A stretch of DNA of 64,000 nt, from contig NC_134643.1 of NCBI RefSeq assembly GCF_030463565.1, positions 211,658,583-211,722,582 of the forward strand, given 5' to 3'. This document shows positions 52,501-64,000 of the stretch, piece after piece. Numbering within the stretch: the first letter of the stretch is position 1; the number at the start of each line of letters is the position of its first letter. The translations under genes and the position numbers were made by a program. The notes beneath the pieces were generated by a model. It had not been told where the DNA came from. It worked only from the letters and a program-made list of their open reading frames with translations, and did not search any database. The stretch is from Pelecanus crispus (Eukaryota > Chordata > Aves > Pelecaniformes > Pelecanidae).

Positions 52501-53804
52501 TAAAGCCTTGGGAGTAACATCTTTTGGTGAAAAGCTGCATTCAGCTTTAGCTAAAGACTGTGCTACCAGCTCCACCTTAAAGATTTTATTTATGCCTGCA
52601 ACAAAACCAGGAGAGGACTGTGCAACAAAGCCTTTGATCGCGAATGGACTTAACAATATTAATTTCTTCAAAACGGAATGTACTTATGGACATGTAACAA
52701 ATAACAATTTGATGTACTGGCTCAGACATAACTGTTGCACAAAATAAAATCTACGGCTCTCAATATTTCAAGCAAAATAATTTTGGAGAATGGTAGAAGG
52801 GTCACTAAAAACCTTGATTTTGGTTGTTACAAAAATACAAATTTTTAGGGATGGAAAGCAGGGAACACACCAAATCTACTGGTAAGGGCCTACATAGAAC
52901 TTTATTACCCTGTAGGAAAGAAAAGAATTTTAGGAATCTTTATAATCCTGCTGGGCCTGTAAAAACAGAAACAAAGAGAGGTCAAGGGATCTCAATGGAT
53001 GGTTAGACTGCAAAGCATGTGCACAGTGAAATACTTTGACATTAGTTTCAGAAAGGCAAACACTGTTGAAATTACTTTGGACAGCAGACAGTAACAAGCC
53101 CAATAAAGCCTATTCATGTCAGTAAGAGTATTATAAATAATTTTAAATTATAAAATTTATTAGTAAGAGTATTACAAATACTATTTCACATCACAGGAAG
53201 TCACAATGCACATGCACACCAGCTCAGTCCAAGTATTAAGCTTCCAAACTCAGGCCTTAGAACAATGACAATAGCTTCTTGACTATTTTTCTAATCAGAG
53301 GCCAAAGCACGTAATTTCAAGAAAGAAAGTCCAAATGTTTGAAGTATAAATATTTATAATTTGAAACTATTTATCAGAGGGAAGAAGCTGAGCAACCCCT
53401 AGTGGTAGCAGAAAAATACATTCTGGAAAAAAAAGCAAAATTTTTTACAGGACCAAAGCATTTTCAAAAATACATCAATTTGTAAACAGAAATCCTTGTA
53501 TTACATGCAGTGCCCAAAGCTGATGATAACATTTAGAAAAAACTACAAGTAAAAATCATGCATGACTCACAGCAGTTTTTCCCTAGAATTCAAGTAGAAT
53601 GTGATAATTGTGTTTAATAAAATACAAAATAAAGTTGTCTTACAATATATTAAGAAGAATGTTTTTATACATTTTTCTCAAAAATATTGCATTTTTTTTC
53701 CTAATTCTAAGATGTCCTAATGCAGCTACTGCCAAATTCAGCATCGTCATTTAGGGAGGGATTTGCACACACTATACCAATGAAACGTGCAATGTGGTAT
53801 TAAC

Positions 53805-53823
53805 AAAAAAAAAAAAAAAAAAA
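53805..53823. repeat. Poly-A run (19 A)
   Basis: Uninterrupted run of 19 A in a CEP126 intron. No retroposed gene is visible to its left, so a plain homopolymer is the simplest reading. Confidence 0.95.
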
Positions 53824-55105
53824 GCTCAGACCTTTTTGTATTTTGTTTGAAAGTGGTATCTAGAATTCAGTTTTATCAGCTGTCTTCTATAAATTGACTG
53901 TTGTTCTTCCTTCTTTTATGCTTGGAAATAAGACTGAACACTAATCAACAGCCTTGCCAGTACAAACTGTACTTTCTGTCTCCTCAACCTTTTTGAAATT
54001 TACTCCAGTTGAGTGAGATTTTCTGTGTTAGCCATCAGCTGCTCAAGATTCTCATGAATACCCATCAGAACAAAGGCGGTACAAAGACAGAGATGAATGT
54101 GCCTGAAAACATCACTGTCAAAGAACTCAAAATATATCTGAACTGTATACAGTCTTTCAAAAGTTATCCATACAGACATATTAAAAGGAAAAGCGCTAGC
54201 TCTATTGCCACCACTGATCCCATGCCTCTAGCCATCACCAATATAAAGGGATGGTGCTTCATAGTGTCAAGGTCATTTCAGACACCACGAGTCCAGATAC
54301 CAGTAGATAATACTATAAAATAAAATAATTAGTCCAAAATTATGTCCTCTTGTTTCCAAAAAATGTAATATCAAAGACAATGTTTCCAAAATCAAAGACA
54401 ACACTGGCAGACCTAAAATCACACTTAAAAGTGCAGTTATAAGAAATCAATTTGGAGCTCAGTTCTTGATTTTTCACTGTGTTTCTAAGGTGACTTTTGA
54501 AACTGATTTTGGGAATGGAGGCAGAAAGTTAATGGGCTTGTTACTGAAACACCTGCATCTGTTCCAAAGATGACAAAAAAGGATCTCAAGAGACTTGAAG
54601 TCAATCCCTAAGAAATCACCACACATTGAGGAAAAAAAAACAAGAAACAAAAAAAACCCCAGTATTTGACCTATCATAATTATACTACTATAGCATTTTG
54701 TGCTGAGCTGTAGCAATCAGCAAAGCAGAAACTTAAGTGTGAATTGTAAGCCACCAATTTAAGTTTGGAGCTAGCACAAGACTCCTGCGATTAATGTCTA
54801 GCTACTTCAGAGCTAAGAAGTCTGACATAAAAATCTTACGTTCACAGAAAGACAACATGACAGATATCTTTGAAGAATTTGTGATAATATTGTTACAAAC
54901 GTTTTTAAAGATCTCTGATTTCTTACTGAAAAATATGTGTAATTTTACTACGAATAATCTATTGGTAAGGTGTAGTGCAGTGTGCCCTCAGGTGTTGTCT
55001 ACTTGGTAACATGTGCTTAACAGACCTTTCATTTTTATCACATTCAAGAGACTTTCTACTACATTTTAGAAGCATCATTTAATGAACCACATGAAAATAT
55101 CATAC

Positions 55106-55304
55106 CTCCAAGTTGCTGAGATGCTGTTTTTCAAGGAGTTGCTGCATTTCTTTCACATTTTTCTGGAAGAGAAGTTGGTTACTATCCATATTTGTTCTAC
55201 TGCTCTCTTGTATTGTTTTATCCCAGCCAACCATTGCTGAAATCTGCTTCTGATGGAAAGAACCGTTTCTAGATGCTGATGAGGATGAAGTGTCATCTGT
55301 GGTT
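55106..55304 (-). CDS. CEP126: CEP126 coding exon
   Basis: 199 bp. One base completes an Arg codon (AG|A), then 66 codons follow: TTDDTSSSSASRNGSFHQKQ ... MDSNQLLFQKNVKEMQQLLE and KQHLSNLE. The last part matches the human LEETQKLLEDQHLSSLQKF segment, a short amphipathic helix. The exon ends in phase 0 before donor GTATGA and joins directly to NFHQEV of the large exon, as in the human order. The acceptor TTATTTGCTTGCATCAAG has a modest pyrimidine tract. A later AG (after ACCACAG) would break the phase, so this start is preferred. Confidence 0.9.
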
Positions 55305-58300
55305 CTTGATGCAAGCAAATAACTTATTACTTTGGATTATTTCTATGCATCAACTGTACACTTTTAAACATGTTCCTTTCCAAAAGTACACATCATCAAT
55401 AAATGCCTGGCAAGTGAAGGAGAGCTATACTATATGTAACTACAGGCGGTGCTATTAGTGCTATCTAAAACTGTCCAACGCTTTCCAGTTTAAACCTTCT
55501 CTTCTGTTATTTATAAATAGTCAGACTTTTGTGATTGGGTTGTTGGGTGACTGCCTCAGGCTGAATTATTCTGGAAAATGTCAGCCAACAGCTTGGTCAT
55601 TTACAGAAATGGAACACGGAGGGGTTTTCTTTAAAAAAACAAGCAAAATGGCCTTTATTTTTCCATAAGGTTGGCTTATACAGAGGATAACTATATACTG
55701 ATGCTGTCAGATATTCCCTTACTTCAAATAGCAAGAAGGCTTTGTACTATCTAGAGAGCCCAACTCTACTGATGACATGTAATGTCAGTAATGTGGTACA
55801 ATAAAGAATTTGTATTTGCTACCTGAGAAAAAAAAACATCTTTGGAGTAGCTAGTGTAACTGGGTACTGTGGTCAGAGTGAGCCCAAGTTAAGACAGAAG
55901 AAAACACAGGTTTCTATATGATGAGAATTAGCAAGAACCATGGGGCTGGTTGACATCCAGGAATCAAAGAAGCCAAGAAGCATGTGAAGCCAAAGGAAAA
56001 GGAAAATGTGCAATCAGAGACTAGGAAGGCAGGGAGTATGTAACAAGATATGTTCAAGAATAAAAAGCAGATAGAATTGGAACAAGGCTGGGTAAGATCA
56101 CTAGGAATAGGAACCAAGCTTTGGAAAACAAGAAGCAAGAACTAGATACATATCAAGGATGACAAAACAAGAAACAAGTAGCTTTAACCAATAAGAAAGG
56201 TAGGCCTTAAAAAAAGGCAGAAATAACCCACACACCAAAACCCACCAGCTCACAGGTAGATCAAGCTTTAGTCTTATGGAAGTATGGAATCATAGAATCG
56301 TTTAGGTTGGAAAAGACCTTTAAGATCATCCAGTCCAACCATTAACCTACACTACCAAGTCCACCCTAAACCAATTAAGGGTAGACTAGACTAAACCATG
56401 TCCCGAAGTGCCACATCTACCCGTTTTTTGAACACTTCCAGGGATGGGGATCCACCACCTCTCTGGGAAGCCTGTTCCAATGCTTGACCACCCTTTCCGT
56501 GAAGAAATTTTTCCTAATTTCCAACCTAAACCTCCCCTGGCACAGCTTAAGCCCATTTCCTCTCATCCTATCACTAACTACTTGGGAGAAGAGCCCAACA
56601 CCCACCTCACTACAACCTCGTTTCAGGTAGTTGTAGAGAGCAATAAGGTCTCCCCTCAGCCTCCTCTTCTCCAGACTAAACAACCCCAGTTCCCTCAGCC
56701 GCTCCTCATAAGGCCTGTGCTCCACACCCTTCACCAGCCTTGTTGCCCTTCTCTGAACACGCTCCAGCACCTCAATGTCTTTCTTGTAGTGAGGGGCCCA
56801 AAACTGGACACAGTATTCCAGGTGCGGCCTCACCAGCGCTGAGTACAGGGGGACAATCACCTCCCTGCTCCTGCTGGCCACACTATTCCTGATACAAGCC
56901 AGGATGCTGTTGGCCTTCTTGGCCACCTGGCACACTGCTGGCTCATGTTCAGCCAGCTGTCAACCAGCAGCACCCCCAGGTCCTTTTCGTCCAGGCAGCT
57001 TTCCAGCCACTCTTCCCCAAGCCTGTAGCGTTGCATGGGGTTGTTCTGACCCAAGTGCAGGACCCGGCACTTGGCCTTGTTAAACCTCATACAGTTGGCC
57101 TCGGCCCATCGATCCAGCCTGTCCAGGTCCCTCTGCAGGGCCATCCTACCCTCCAGCAGATTGACACTCCCACCCAACTTGGTGTCATCTGAAAACTTAC
57201 TGAGGGTACACCCAATCCCCTCATCCAGATCATTGATAAAGATATTAAACAAGACTGGCCCCAAAACAGAGCCCTGGGGAACACCGCTCGTGACCGGCCA
57301 CCAACTGGACTTTACTCCATTTACCACTACTCTCTGGGCTCGGCCACCCAACCAGTTTTTTACCCAGCAGACTACGCCCATCCAAGCCATGAGCTGCCAG
57401 CTTCCCAAGGAGAATATTATGGGAGACTGTGTCAAAGGCTTTGCTAAAGTCCAGGTAAATGACATCCACAGCCTTTCCATCATCTACCAGGCGGGTCACC
57501 AGGTCATAAAAGGAGATCAGGTTGGTCAAGCAAGATGATCTACCACGCACATTTTACCCATCCTCATTTTTAGTGAAGGTGATGGTGATGATGATTCCTT
57601 TCATATATGGGCAATATGCAGTGTAGGAACTGCATATAAGAAGATATGACTATTTTATGCCACAGAAAGCTATCTTCCTTAACAGCTGGCACCCCTACTG
57701 AGCAAATTGGAACAGTGCAGTCACACAATATCTACACAGACCTCATCCTCCTCTGCTACCTATCCAGCAGAGATGCATTATTAGGAAACATGTATTGTTC
57801 CTAGCTGGAGATGGCTACCATATGTCTAATACATGTACAGAAGCTCAATAACCCCTTTCCTTCATTTCTGTCCATTTTTTTAGCTTAAGTTTCCACAATT
57901 CCTTTTCCTGAGCCTTCATCTGTTTCATTCTCTTTCTGTATCTAAAATTATACTCCCTGTTACAATCAATCACTTTTCTTTTTAGTACATCTGTGTCAAA
58001 TGGGTAACTAGTCTAATGAGACCTTTTCTGTATTTCTCGTAACACAATTTTAGGACAATGGACAATGGAAACTTTCATCCCATCAAGATTATTGTTATTT
58101 ATCTGAAGATTTTATACACTACTCCAAAAAAGTTGGCTTAATTGCACTGACCTAAGAAGAGATATATATTTGGCAGAGTCTAAAAAGGAACTTATTATTT
58201 CTGATGAGATGGCTGATAGCAAAAAGTGAGAACAACTTCTCGTATTTATTTATAGAACTCAGAAAACTGCATTCTGTATTCTTTTGAATGGGAGATATCC

Positions 58301-61300
58301 TCCCTATCCAAAAACATTCTGTACCTATCCACTTTTAAAGACTTTGTTACTGTCAACCAGACTGATGCACACCTGGCCCCCCCAAAAAAATCTGTTGGTT
58401 TTTTTTGGGCAGGGAGAAGTTTCTTGATATCTGTTTGGATGTTTAGACCATTTATACTTATAAAAGTTTCTACATTCCAACGTTTTTGAGAGAACATTTT
58501 TGATTTGTAATAATTAAGTTTCTATCCCAAGACTGAACCTAATCAAATACAAGTGTTTTTAAACACAAACAGGGAAATGTATCTTGTACAAAGAGCAGCA
58601 CACCATTTACGCACCTAATGCGCACACATCCCAATCCCTGTCAGCTAATGAGTTGACCAAAATCTTTGCTTCAGCATTTAAGAACTAAACCGTAGTAGAA
58701 GCAGAGTAGCTCTACGGCAACCACAGAATACAATGTCTCACTCATTAGGTGTTCCAGGATTTTTTGCCTTTCTCCAAGAGGAGGTAATATGTCTCCATTG
58801 CTTAATTTAATTTTTTACAACTTTTTGAACATAGACGTGGAGAATTCTAGAATCTTATAAAATTCACCTATATCCAGTTGGGTTTGCAGCCATAAGTATC
58901 TTGAATACTTAATACAGTATTCATTTCTTCCTTTAAAAGGGGACTGTCAATGAATTCTACACATTCTATTTCTGAGGGAGCGTGAATTCTAAAGATGATA
59001 CAAGATTTTTGGTTTGAGTGTTTACAGAAGTGTAAGAAGAGATAGAAATACAGAAAGGGATCTACTACCTCATCTGAGTTAGTTATTAGCTGTTCCAAAA
59101 TTTCCAATTAAAGGAATTATCAGACATTTTTAAAGGTTTACAGCTCAGAACTGGTGAGTTTCGAAGAACCTTCACCTCTGAGAACCTTCTCAGAATGCTT
59201 TTCTGTATCAAAGCTTACTTTGCTGTACTGATTTGCAAGAAATTTATTTGCCCTCTGAGAGAATTTTGCACAATTTTTGGAACCAAGTCTGAAAACACAG
59301 AAATGCCACTTTTATGACCCACACAAACTATGGCACCCAGACCAAAACTAACAGGAACAACCCAGCACTAACATCTTCTGCAGAAGACCAGAAGAATCTG
59401 TGCTGCATAGCATGTGTTCAGTTTGCGTCTCAGTGTTTAGTAAGGGATTGTGTGAGATGCAGACAAAAATGCATAGAGTATTTTCTGTCACAAGGAGGGA
59501 GGACAAATTGTTAGTATTAGAATAAGCAAAGCTTTATTTCATATTAACCTGTATACCTTGCCCCTACACACAAGCCTGTACTGCAATAACTTAGTTATTT
59601 TTCCCTTATTTCCATGCCCCCAATATTCTCTACATCCTCCTTCACCCACCCAATATGGTTCCTACCCAAGCCTCCTAGTTACCAGCTGGGGAAGAGGCAG
59701 CACATTCTGTGGCAGGTTCCAAGATATTCGTGTGCTGTCTTATCCATACTAACTGGCTTGTGACCTGCCAATAGGTCAATGTGGACTCAACTTTTAAGCC
59801 TTTTTCATGCTGTGGTCACTTGTTTGAATAGTTTTTTCCTTGCTCAATTGCCAATTTCAAACTTGTAGAAATAGAATAATCTTTGAGACTCTTAGCTCTC
59901 TGTCAAATTTGGTTACTAGGGGAACACAAACTGGAAAAGAATATGAATGTATAAATATAATTTCCTTAGGAAATCAGGTTATAAAAATGAAAATCAGGAA
60001 AAGAACACACTATCATTATTACAGGACAGTGAATTTTTAAAATCATGCAAATATAATACGAGTGACAGCAATGTTATACTGTAAGAAATTAAGGAAATGG
60101 TAAGTGGTTTGAAGATGTCCTGAGAGAAAGCTGTGAGCCCTTGAGGCACAAGGAGCAGTCTGAAGAATGATGAAAAATAAAGAAACAAATGATAAAGGCA
60201 GGGGGAAGAGTCACTGAGCTGCTGTCCTTTATCAAGCCTATGAGTGAAATGAGACAAACGATCAGGAACCCTGAGACAGGGTTCAGAAACATCTACATTT
60301 TTTTCCATAAATTCAACTTATATTTAGCAGGTAGAATTTTTGTTTGTTTGTTTTTATGGCTGCAATCCTCCTTTATTATGTCAATCCAGTGTAATAGCTG
60401 CAGAACTTCATGCATGTTGACTGGCAGATAGCATGAGTATTTAGCTCTGAGAGGTATGAAGTATTTTCTCAGTTGCCCAGTTTATTGCCTGCAAACATGT
60501 TTTAATCAGCAGTAGAAAAGTAATCAAACTGAATATTAATGTCACAATGAAGAACACACCGAAGCTTAGAAGTAGGGAGACCCCTTTCAGACAGAATTTA
60601 TCTCTATTCTGAAGATCTGCACAATTTAGAGCATGCAGAAAATAATTATCATAACAGTAATAACAAAAGCAGCAACAACAAAATAAAACCCTGGACTGAA
60701 ACGTTAAAGAAATGAGAGATTAGGAAGGGGACAATCATGAAGGAGTACTGAATACAGCAGATAAACTATGCATGAAGAAACATTCTGTGATAAGTCAAGG
60801 TATCTTAGAAAAAGTGCTTGGGTAGAGTGAAAAATATGCAATTCAAATTGTATGTTGTGATATAAAACGAAACTGCAGGTGAAACTTATCGGGATGCTCA
60901 AGATACATATAGAGGATGAGGAATTTAAAGGAATGAGAGCTGGAAAGAAGATAAGATCATGGGATGAATATACAAACTAAACTAACCTTGAATGTCAAAA
61001 AGAAAAAATCTGCTTGAGAATAAGAAATCATCTAGACAGACTACTTTATACTTCATAGAACAGCAGATGGTTTGATAACCATGGCAATCTGAGTCAGGCT
61101 ATAACTGAATGGGGACTGGGTTAGTCCCAACTATTCCCAGAATTCCGCTGAAGGGAAAAGATGTGTGTCATCTCCTCTGCTGTTTTACCAAATAGACACA
61201 AACAACTCAAGGATGTTTCATAATGTTTCATTGGAACAGTTCACATAAATGCTTTCTTTGCCACTAGAGAAATGGCCTACAATTTCTTAAAGAGTAATTG

Positions 61301-61368
61301 TCTGCTGTTTATTGAATACACTAAGCAATTTACTTCCTTTGATCATCAGAGTAAACAGAAATGCTTAC
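55305..61368. other. CEP126: CEP126 intron
   Basis: About 6.1 kb of intron holding the longest CR1 copy of the window (56285-57540). Outside it only short chance frames occur. Confidence 0.7.
56285..57540 (-). mobile_element. CR1 retrotransposon, 1.25 kb, with partial reverse transcriptase
   Basis: The longest CR1 here, inserted in a CEP126 intron in the same orientation as the gene. The 3' end on the left has GGAATCATAGAATCGTTTAG. The minus strand encodes the later part of ORF2: palm motifs [36 protein letters not shown] and the catalytic-type FSDDTKLGG, then the thumb and C-terminal tail ([34 protein letters not shown]). The frame is broken at least twice (near 57250-57300 and near 56930), and the endonuclease and ORF1 are missing through 5' truncation. 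Inactive relic. Confidence 0.96.
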
Positions 61369-61474
61369 CTGAAGTTGGTTTTGTTTCTGCTGGGCAAGCA
61401 CAGTCCTGGTGTTAAAACTGATCCTTTAATTTGTTCAAGAGCTTCTTCTAACTGAAAAGCTGCTTTTGTCGGGA
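61369..61474 (-). CDS. CEP126: CEP126 coding exon
   Basis: 106 bp following acceptor CTCTAATCCCTCTAG and ending before donor GTAAGC. Using one base from the previous exon it reads VPTKAAFQLEEALEQIKGSV, then LTPGLCLPSRNKTNF and two bases of an Arg codon. This parallels the human stretch around PPLEEALKQIQES that follows the N-terminal coiled coil. The LEEALEQI helix and both junction phases support it. Confidence 0.92.
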
Positions 61475-62815
61475 CTAGAGGGATTAGAGTAAAAAAACAA
61501 TGGAAAAAATATTTTTAAAATTGGAATATTTTACCATAAATGGTTTGGTTAAGTTTGGAAGCCTAAATCCAGACTGTTACAATAAACTGAGTGGTTTAGC
61601 GTCATTAGACATGCTGGAGCATCTCTAGTTCCTCTGAAACAAAACCCCAGTCTATTCAAGTGTTTACAGTAACACATGTATTCAACGGTTGTGCTATTTG
61701 TTTTTAGACTGCATTGTTGAAAAAGTAGGTGGTTAAAAAATCCAGCACTAACTTTATTTTTACATCATGATTATTCTGCTCATGATCATTCCACTAAGCC
61801 AGAGTTATGGCTTCCAGATATTTTATAGAGGCCAAATTGTGACTTACTAATCAAATCAGTGGAGAAAGAAAGAGTCCAGATAGACACAAGGTGTTGCCTC
61901 TTTCAAGTAAGCAAAAGTAGGGTAGAAAGTGGCAGAAGCAGAATTTCCATAAAGGAAAACCAAGAAAAAAAATTGTGATTCATTATATCGCTACACAGTC
62001 TGGGCTGTCAGTAGAGCTATGAAGAAGCCCTAAACCAGTACTGTTCTATTTTGTTATTTTAATCTGACATTTGATCTTGAAGTCAGAGACATTACCTCAC
62101 AGTTGGCGCAATTACAGTTGGGAGAGTAAATCTGCTAAAGAATACCTAAGTAATATACCATATCTTAAGAGTTTCAACACTGGAAAGTTGACTGGAAATC
62201 AGACTTGGCTGATGCTGTTAAGAACTCCTGCCAATCTGCACTGATTCCAAGAAAGCAGGAACTGAGTTGAAGTGATCATTGCTTCCCAGCAGTGAGAGAA
62301 CAGCTTAAAAAGCTGACTAATTCAGCAAAAGTTGTGTAATGCATTAGTATATGCTAGGACTACTTTTACTTAATCATAAACAAAATGCACATCCTTGAAT
62401 ACTTCATATTCAGGGATTCAAATAGGGGATCATTATACTATCCTAGTAACTTCCAGTGGCTTTGTAACACCTTGCACCCAGCTGTGAAAGCACAGTATTG
62501 TAAGCAATAAGCACACTGCAGTGAAAAATGTGGGGAAAACCCAGGCAGTCACAATATCTCAAGGAGGTAATGTACTTACTGTGACTGGAATATAATGAAA
62601 TATTTCACAATACAATTTTAGGATTTTTTTTTTTAATTCCCTCTTTCCACTTTCATCGTATGTATCAGATCTGAGCTTCTTGTCAGTTATGTTTTGCTTA
62701 TACTAATGAATTCAATTAATTAGAGTGAAGTTAATTGTTCTGTTTGCCTCAGTTATATTCTATTAATAGAAAAACACTTGTATTGGGAATAGTGCTTAAA
62801 TTTTAATTTACAAAC
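61475..62815. other. CEP126: CEP126 intron
   Basis: 1.34 kb between two secure exons; donor GTTTGT at 62815. AT-rich, nothing else recognised. Confidence 0.75.
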
Positions 62816-62961
62816 CTATTTGCTTGTGCTGAGAAAAAGGCAGATGAACACGCTGGAATTTATCAGTTGCTTCCTGAAGTTTAATTTTCCTCTGCTGCAG
62901 AACTTGTTCTCTAAATCTTTCTTCTTTTTCTTCTTCCTGCTTCCGTCTTTCTTCAAAGGCT
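62816..62961 (-). CDS. CEP126: CEP126 coding exon, N-terminal coiled coil
   Basis: 146 bp after acceptor TTCTTAAATACAG. The first base completes a Lys or similar codon, then AFEERRKQEEEKEERFREQV, LQQRKIKLQEATDKFQRVHL and PFSQHKQI. This matches the highly charged human segment KAFEEKRKEQEEKEHQIREQ...EKFQRAHVPLSQ, the conserved coiled coil of CEP126. The donor GTTTGT is not optimal, but the phase (one base out) agrees with the next exon. The preceding exon, expected to end in an NRRK-like motif, is not visible up to 64000. Confidence 0.94.
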
Positions 62962-64000
62962 CTGTATTTAAGAAGCAAAAGTAGATGATGCCTATGTTTT
63001 CTAATTACATTTACTGAAATATTAGTAACTTACTTGCTTATCAGTTTGCAATTTTAGTACAAAAGCATGCTTGTCTACAAATTAAATACTATAAACTTCA
63101 GCACAGCTGGATTTTTATGGTTTGTCTGAATGTAAATGGGACAGCAGGTGATGAAGAAGAGACACACCATAATCTTTTTATTTTTTAGCCTCAAGCAGAG
63201 ATTTGATTCTTTCTTATATGTGAATTAACACGCAGACTCAACCAGTTCTTGCCACCAATGTGACTTCTGCCACACTCTTTACAGTACCACTTAAACGTGT
63301 CACAGTGGGCAGATTGATAGGATGGTGAACTGCAAATGCTGTGTGTGTGTGCGCCTTTCACGAGCTGTCGGGGAAATAGTAACAGTTTAAAAGTTGTTAT
63401 TCAGAAATAAGACAAAAGAACTACAGCTTTTACCTATAAATATGTAAGAGTTAGTATCAGCTTCTAGTTGTTGAGAAGCTTCCTGAAAGACAGATTAGTG
63501 CCCAAAATGGGATAAAACAGTAATGTGAAACTATGATTGACAGAATCAGTTGTTAATATCAAGTATGCTAAATGTGTCCTTCTACCGGCTGGAAAGCAAA
63601 TCAGGCTTTAATTGAAAACAACCATCATCACAAAATTTTCCTTTGGTAGGCACAAGTTTGATGATGCTATGTGGAATTTTTATTCCTGTGGACAAAATCA
63701 TCAACTTTTGCTGACCAACTTAAATTAGCTCCTTGAGTGAAATATACCCTCTACCAATAAAGTTATTGGCACAGTGCCTATGTAGGCAAAAATTACTTAA
63801 ATACATAACTCTTCAAGTAAAACTTCTAAAGCCTGCCATGCAAGGATCACTACAACTGGAAGCTTCCCATCTTTAAAGTTCTCCCTGTGTTAGAAATGTG
63901 ATTTGACAGGTCACTAGTACACTAGGTAGGGTCCCACTCCTAGCCAGCATTACTGGAAAGAAAGGTAGCAATGTTGAACCAGATGTTCTTTGTTTCTCTC
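62962..64000. other. CEP126: CEP126 intron running off the right edge
   Basis: Just over 1 kb upstream of the first visible exon. I looked on the minus strand for the expected Arg/Lys-rich N-terminal segment and start codon and did not see them, so the promoter and first exons lie beyond the window. A short GT run is at about 63343-63353. Confidence 0.65.

Larger units (their letters stand above)
44491..55105. other. CEP126: CEP126 intron
   Basis: About 10.6 kb of AT-rich intron between the exon at 55106-55304 and the large exon. It contains a CR1 remnant (49403-49520), an 11-bp-arm palindrome at 47462-47484 and an A19 run at 53805-53823. No other coding segment was seen. Confidence 0.7.
34471..62961 (-). 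other. CEP126: CEP126 gene, nine internal coding exons (5' and 3' ends missing)
   Basis: CEP126 (KIAA1377) is a large, mostly disordered protein of centrosomes, basal bodies, pericentriolar satellites and midbody. It binds dynactin and is needed for spindle organisation and primary cilium formation. Nine minus-strand exons were assembled from GT/AG borders with phases that all agree (entering with one base completing a codon, leaving in phase 0), giving 1077 whole codons. Human CEP126 is about 1117 residues, so this bird form is similar or a little longer once the first and last exons are added. Recognisable blocks are the N-terminal coiled coil ending in DKFQRVHLPFSQ, LLEKQHLSNLE, SESLSSLDSLEAGE and the C-terminal SIEEQKIFQSLDHLNQRLQ. 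CFAP300 follows downstream on the same strand, as in mammals. Confidence 0.93.

Noticed and set aside
56417..57550. Reverse-transcriptase-like frames as a host gene or a retrovirus
   Set aside because: Motifs, the 3' terminal repeat and the neighbouring tail domain identify a truncated CR1 LINE. There are no LTRs, gag or env.
1..64000. CRISPR arrays, tRNA, rRNA or other structured RNA genes
   Set aside because: No regularly spaced repeats and no convincing cloverleaf or rRNA-like segment were noticed. Small RNAs cannot be excluded by reading alone.

Overview
The window is vertebrate nuclear DNA, almost certainly from a bird. It is AT-rich and intron-dominated, with one CpG island. The only interspersed repeats I recognise are CR1 non-LTR retrotransposon fragments, several of which keep the typical 3' end (ATTCTATGATTCT-like). 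There are no operons, CRISPR arrays or bacterial features.

Two real genes are supported, both on the minus strand and in tandem. On the right, from beyond the window edge to about 32.5-34.5 kb, lies most of CEP126 (KIAA1377), a centrosome, basal-body and pericentriolar-satellite protein. I found nine internal coding exons: 62816-62961, 61369-61474, 55106-55304, 42360-44490, 39963-40124, 38110-38234, 37721-37808, 36978-37187 and 34471-34535. Their GT/AG borders and reading phases join without conflict into 1077 complete codons. The first exons lie beyond position 64000. The terminal exon is uncertain; one phase-compatible candidate is at 32968-33099.

On the left, the first two coding exons of CFAP300 (C11orf70) are at 4087-4196 and 3484-3565, and the rest runs off the left edge. 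CFAP300 is a cytoplasmic factor for assembling axonemal dynein arms. Its start sits in a CpG island with an RFX X-box-like motif 17 bp upstream of the ATG. In mammals CEP126 and CFAP300 are also adjacent and in the same orientation, so the synteny supports both calls. Both genes serve cilia.

Layout: 1-3483 CFAP300 intron 2 with a CR1; 3484-4340 CFAP300 exons 1-2 and CpG-island promoter; 4.7-5.3 kb an inverted CR1; 5.3-32 kb intergenic, with a small CR1 and a 280-bp two-part pentanucleotide tract; 32.4-63 kb CEP126, whose introns carry three more CR1 pieces; 63-64 kb an upstream CEP126 intron.

I did not find a previously undescribed system. The observations most worth checking are an exact 77-bp direct repeat bracketing CEP126 exon 38110-38234, a nearly identical inverted CR1 pair bracketing the CFAP300 promoter and first exons, the X-box at the CFAP300 start, and the unresolved CEP126 terminus.
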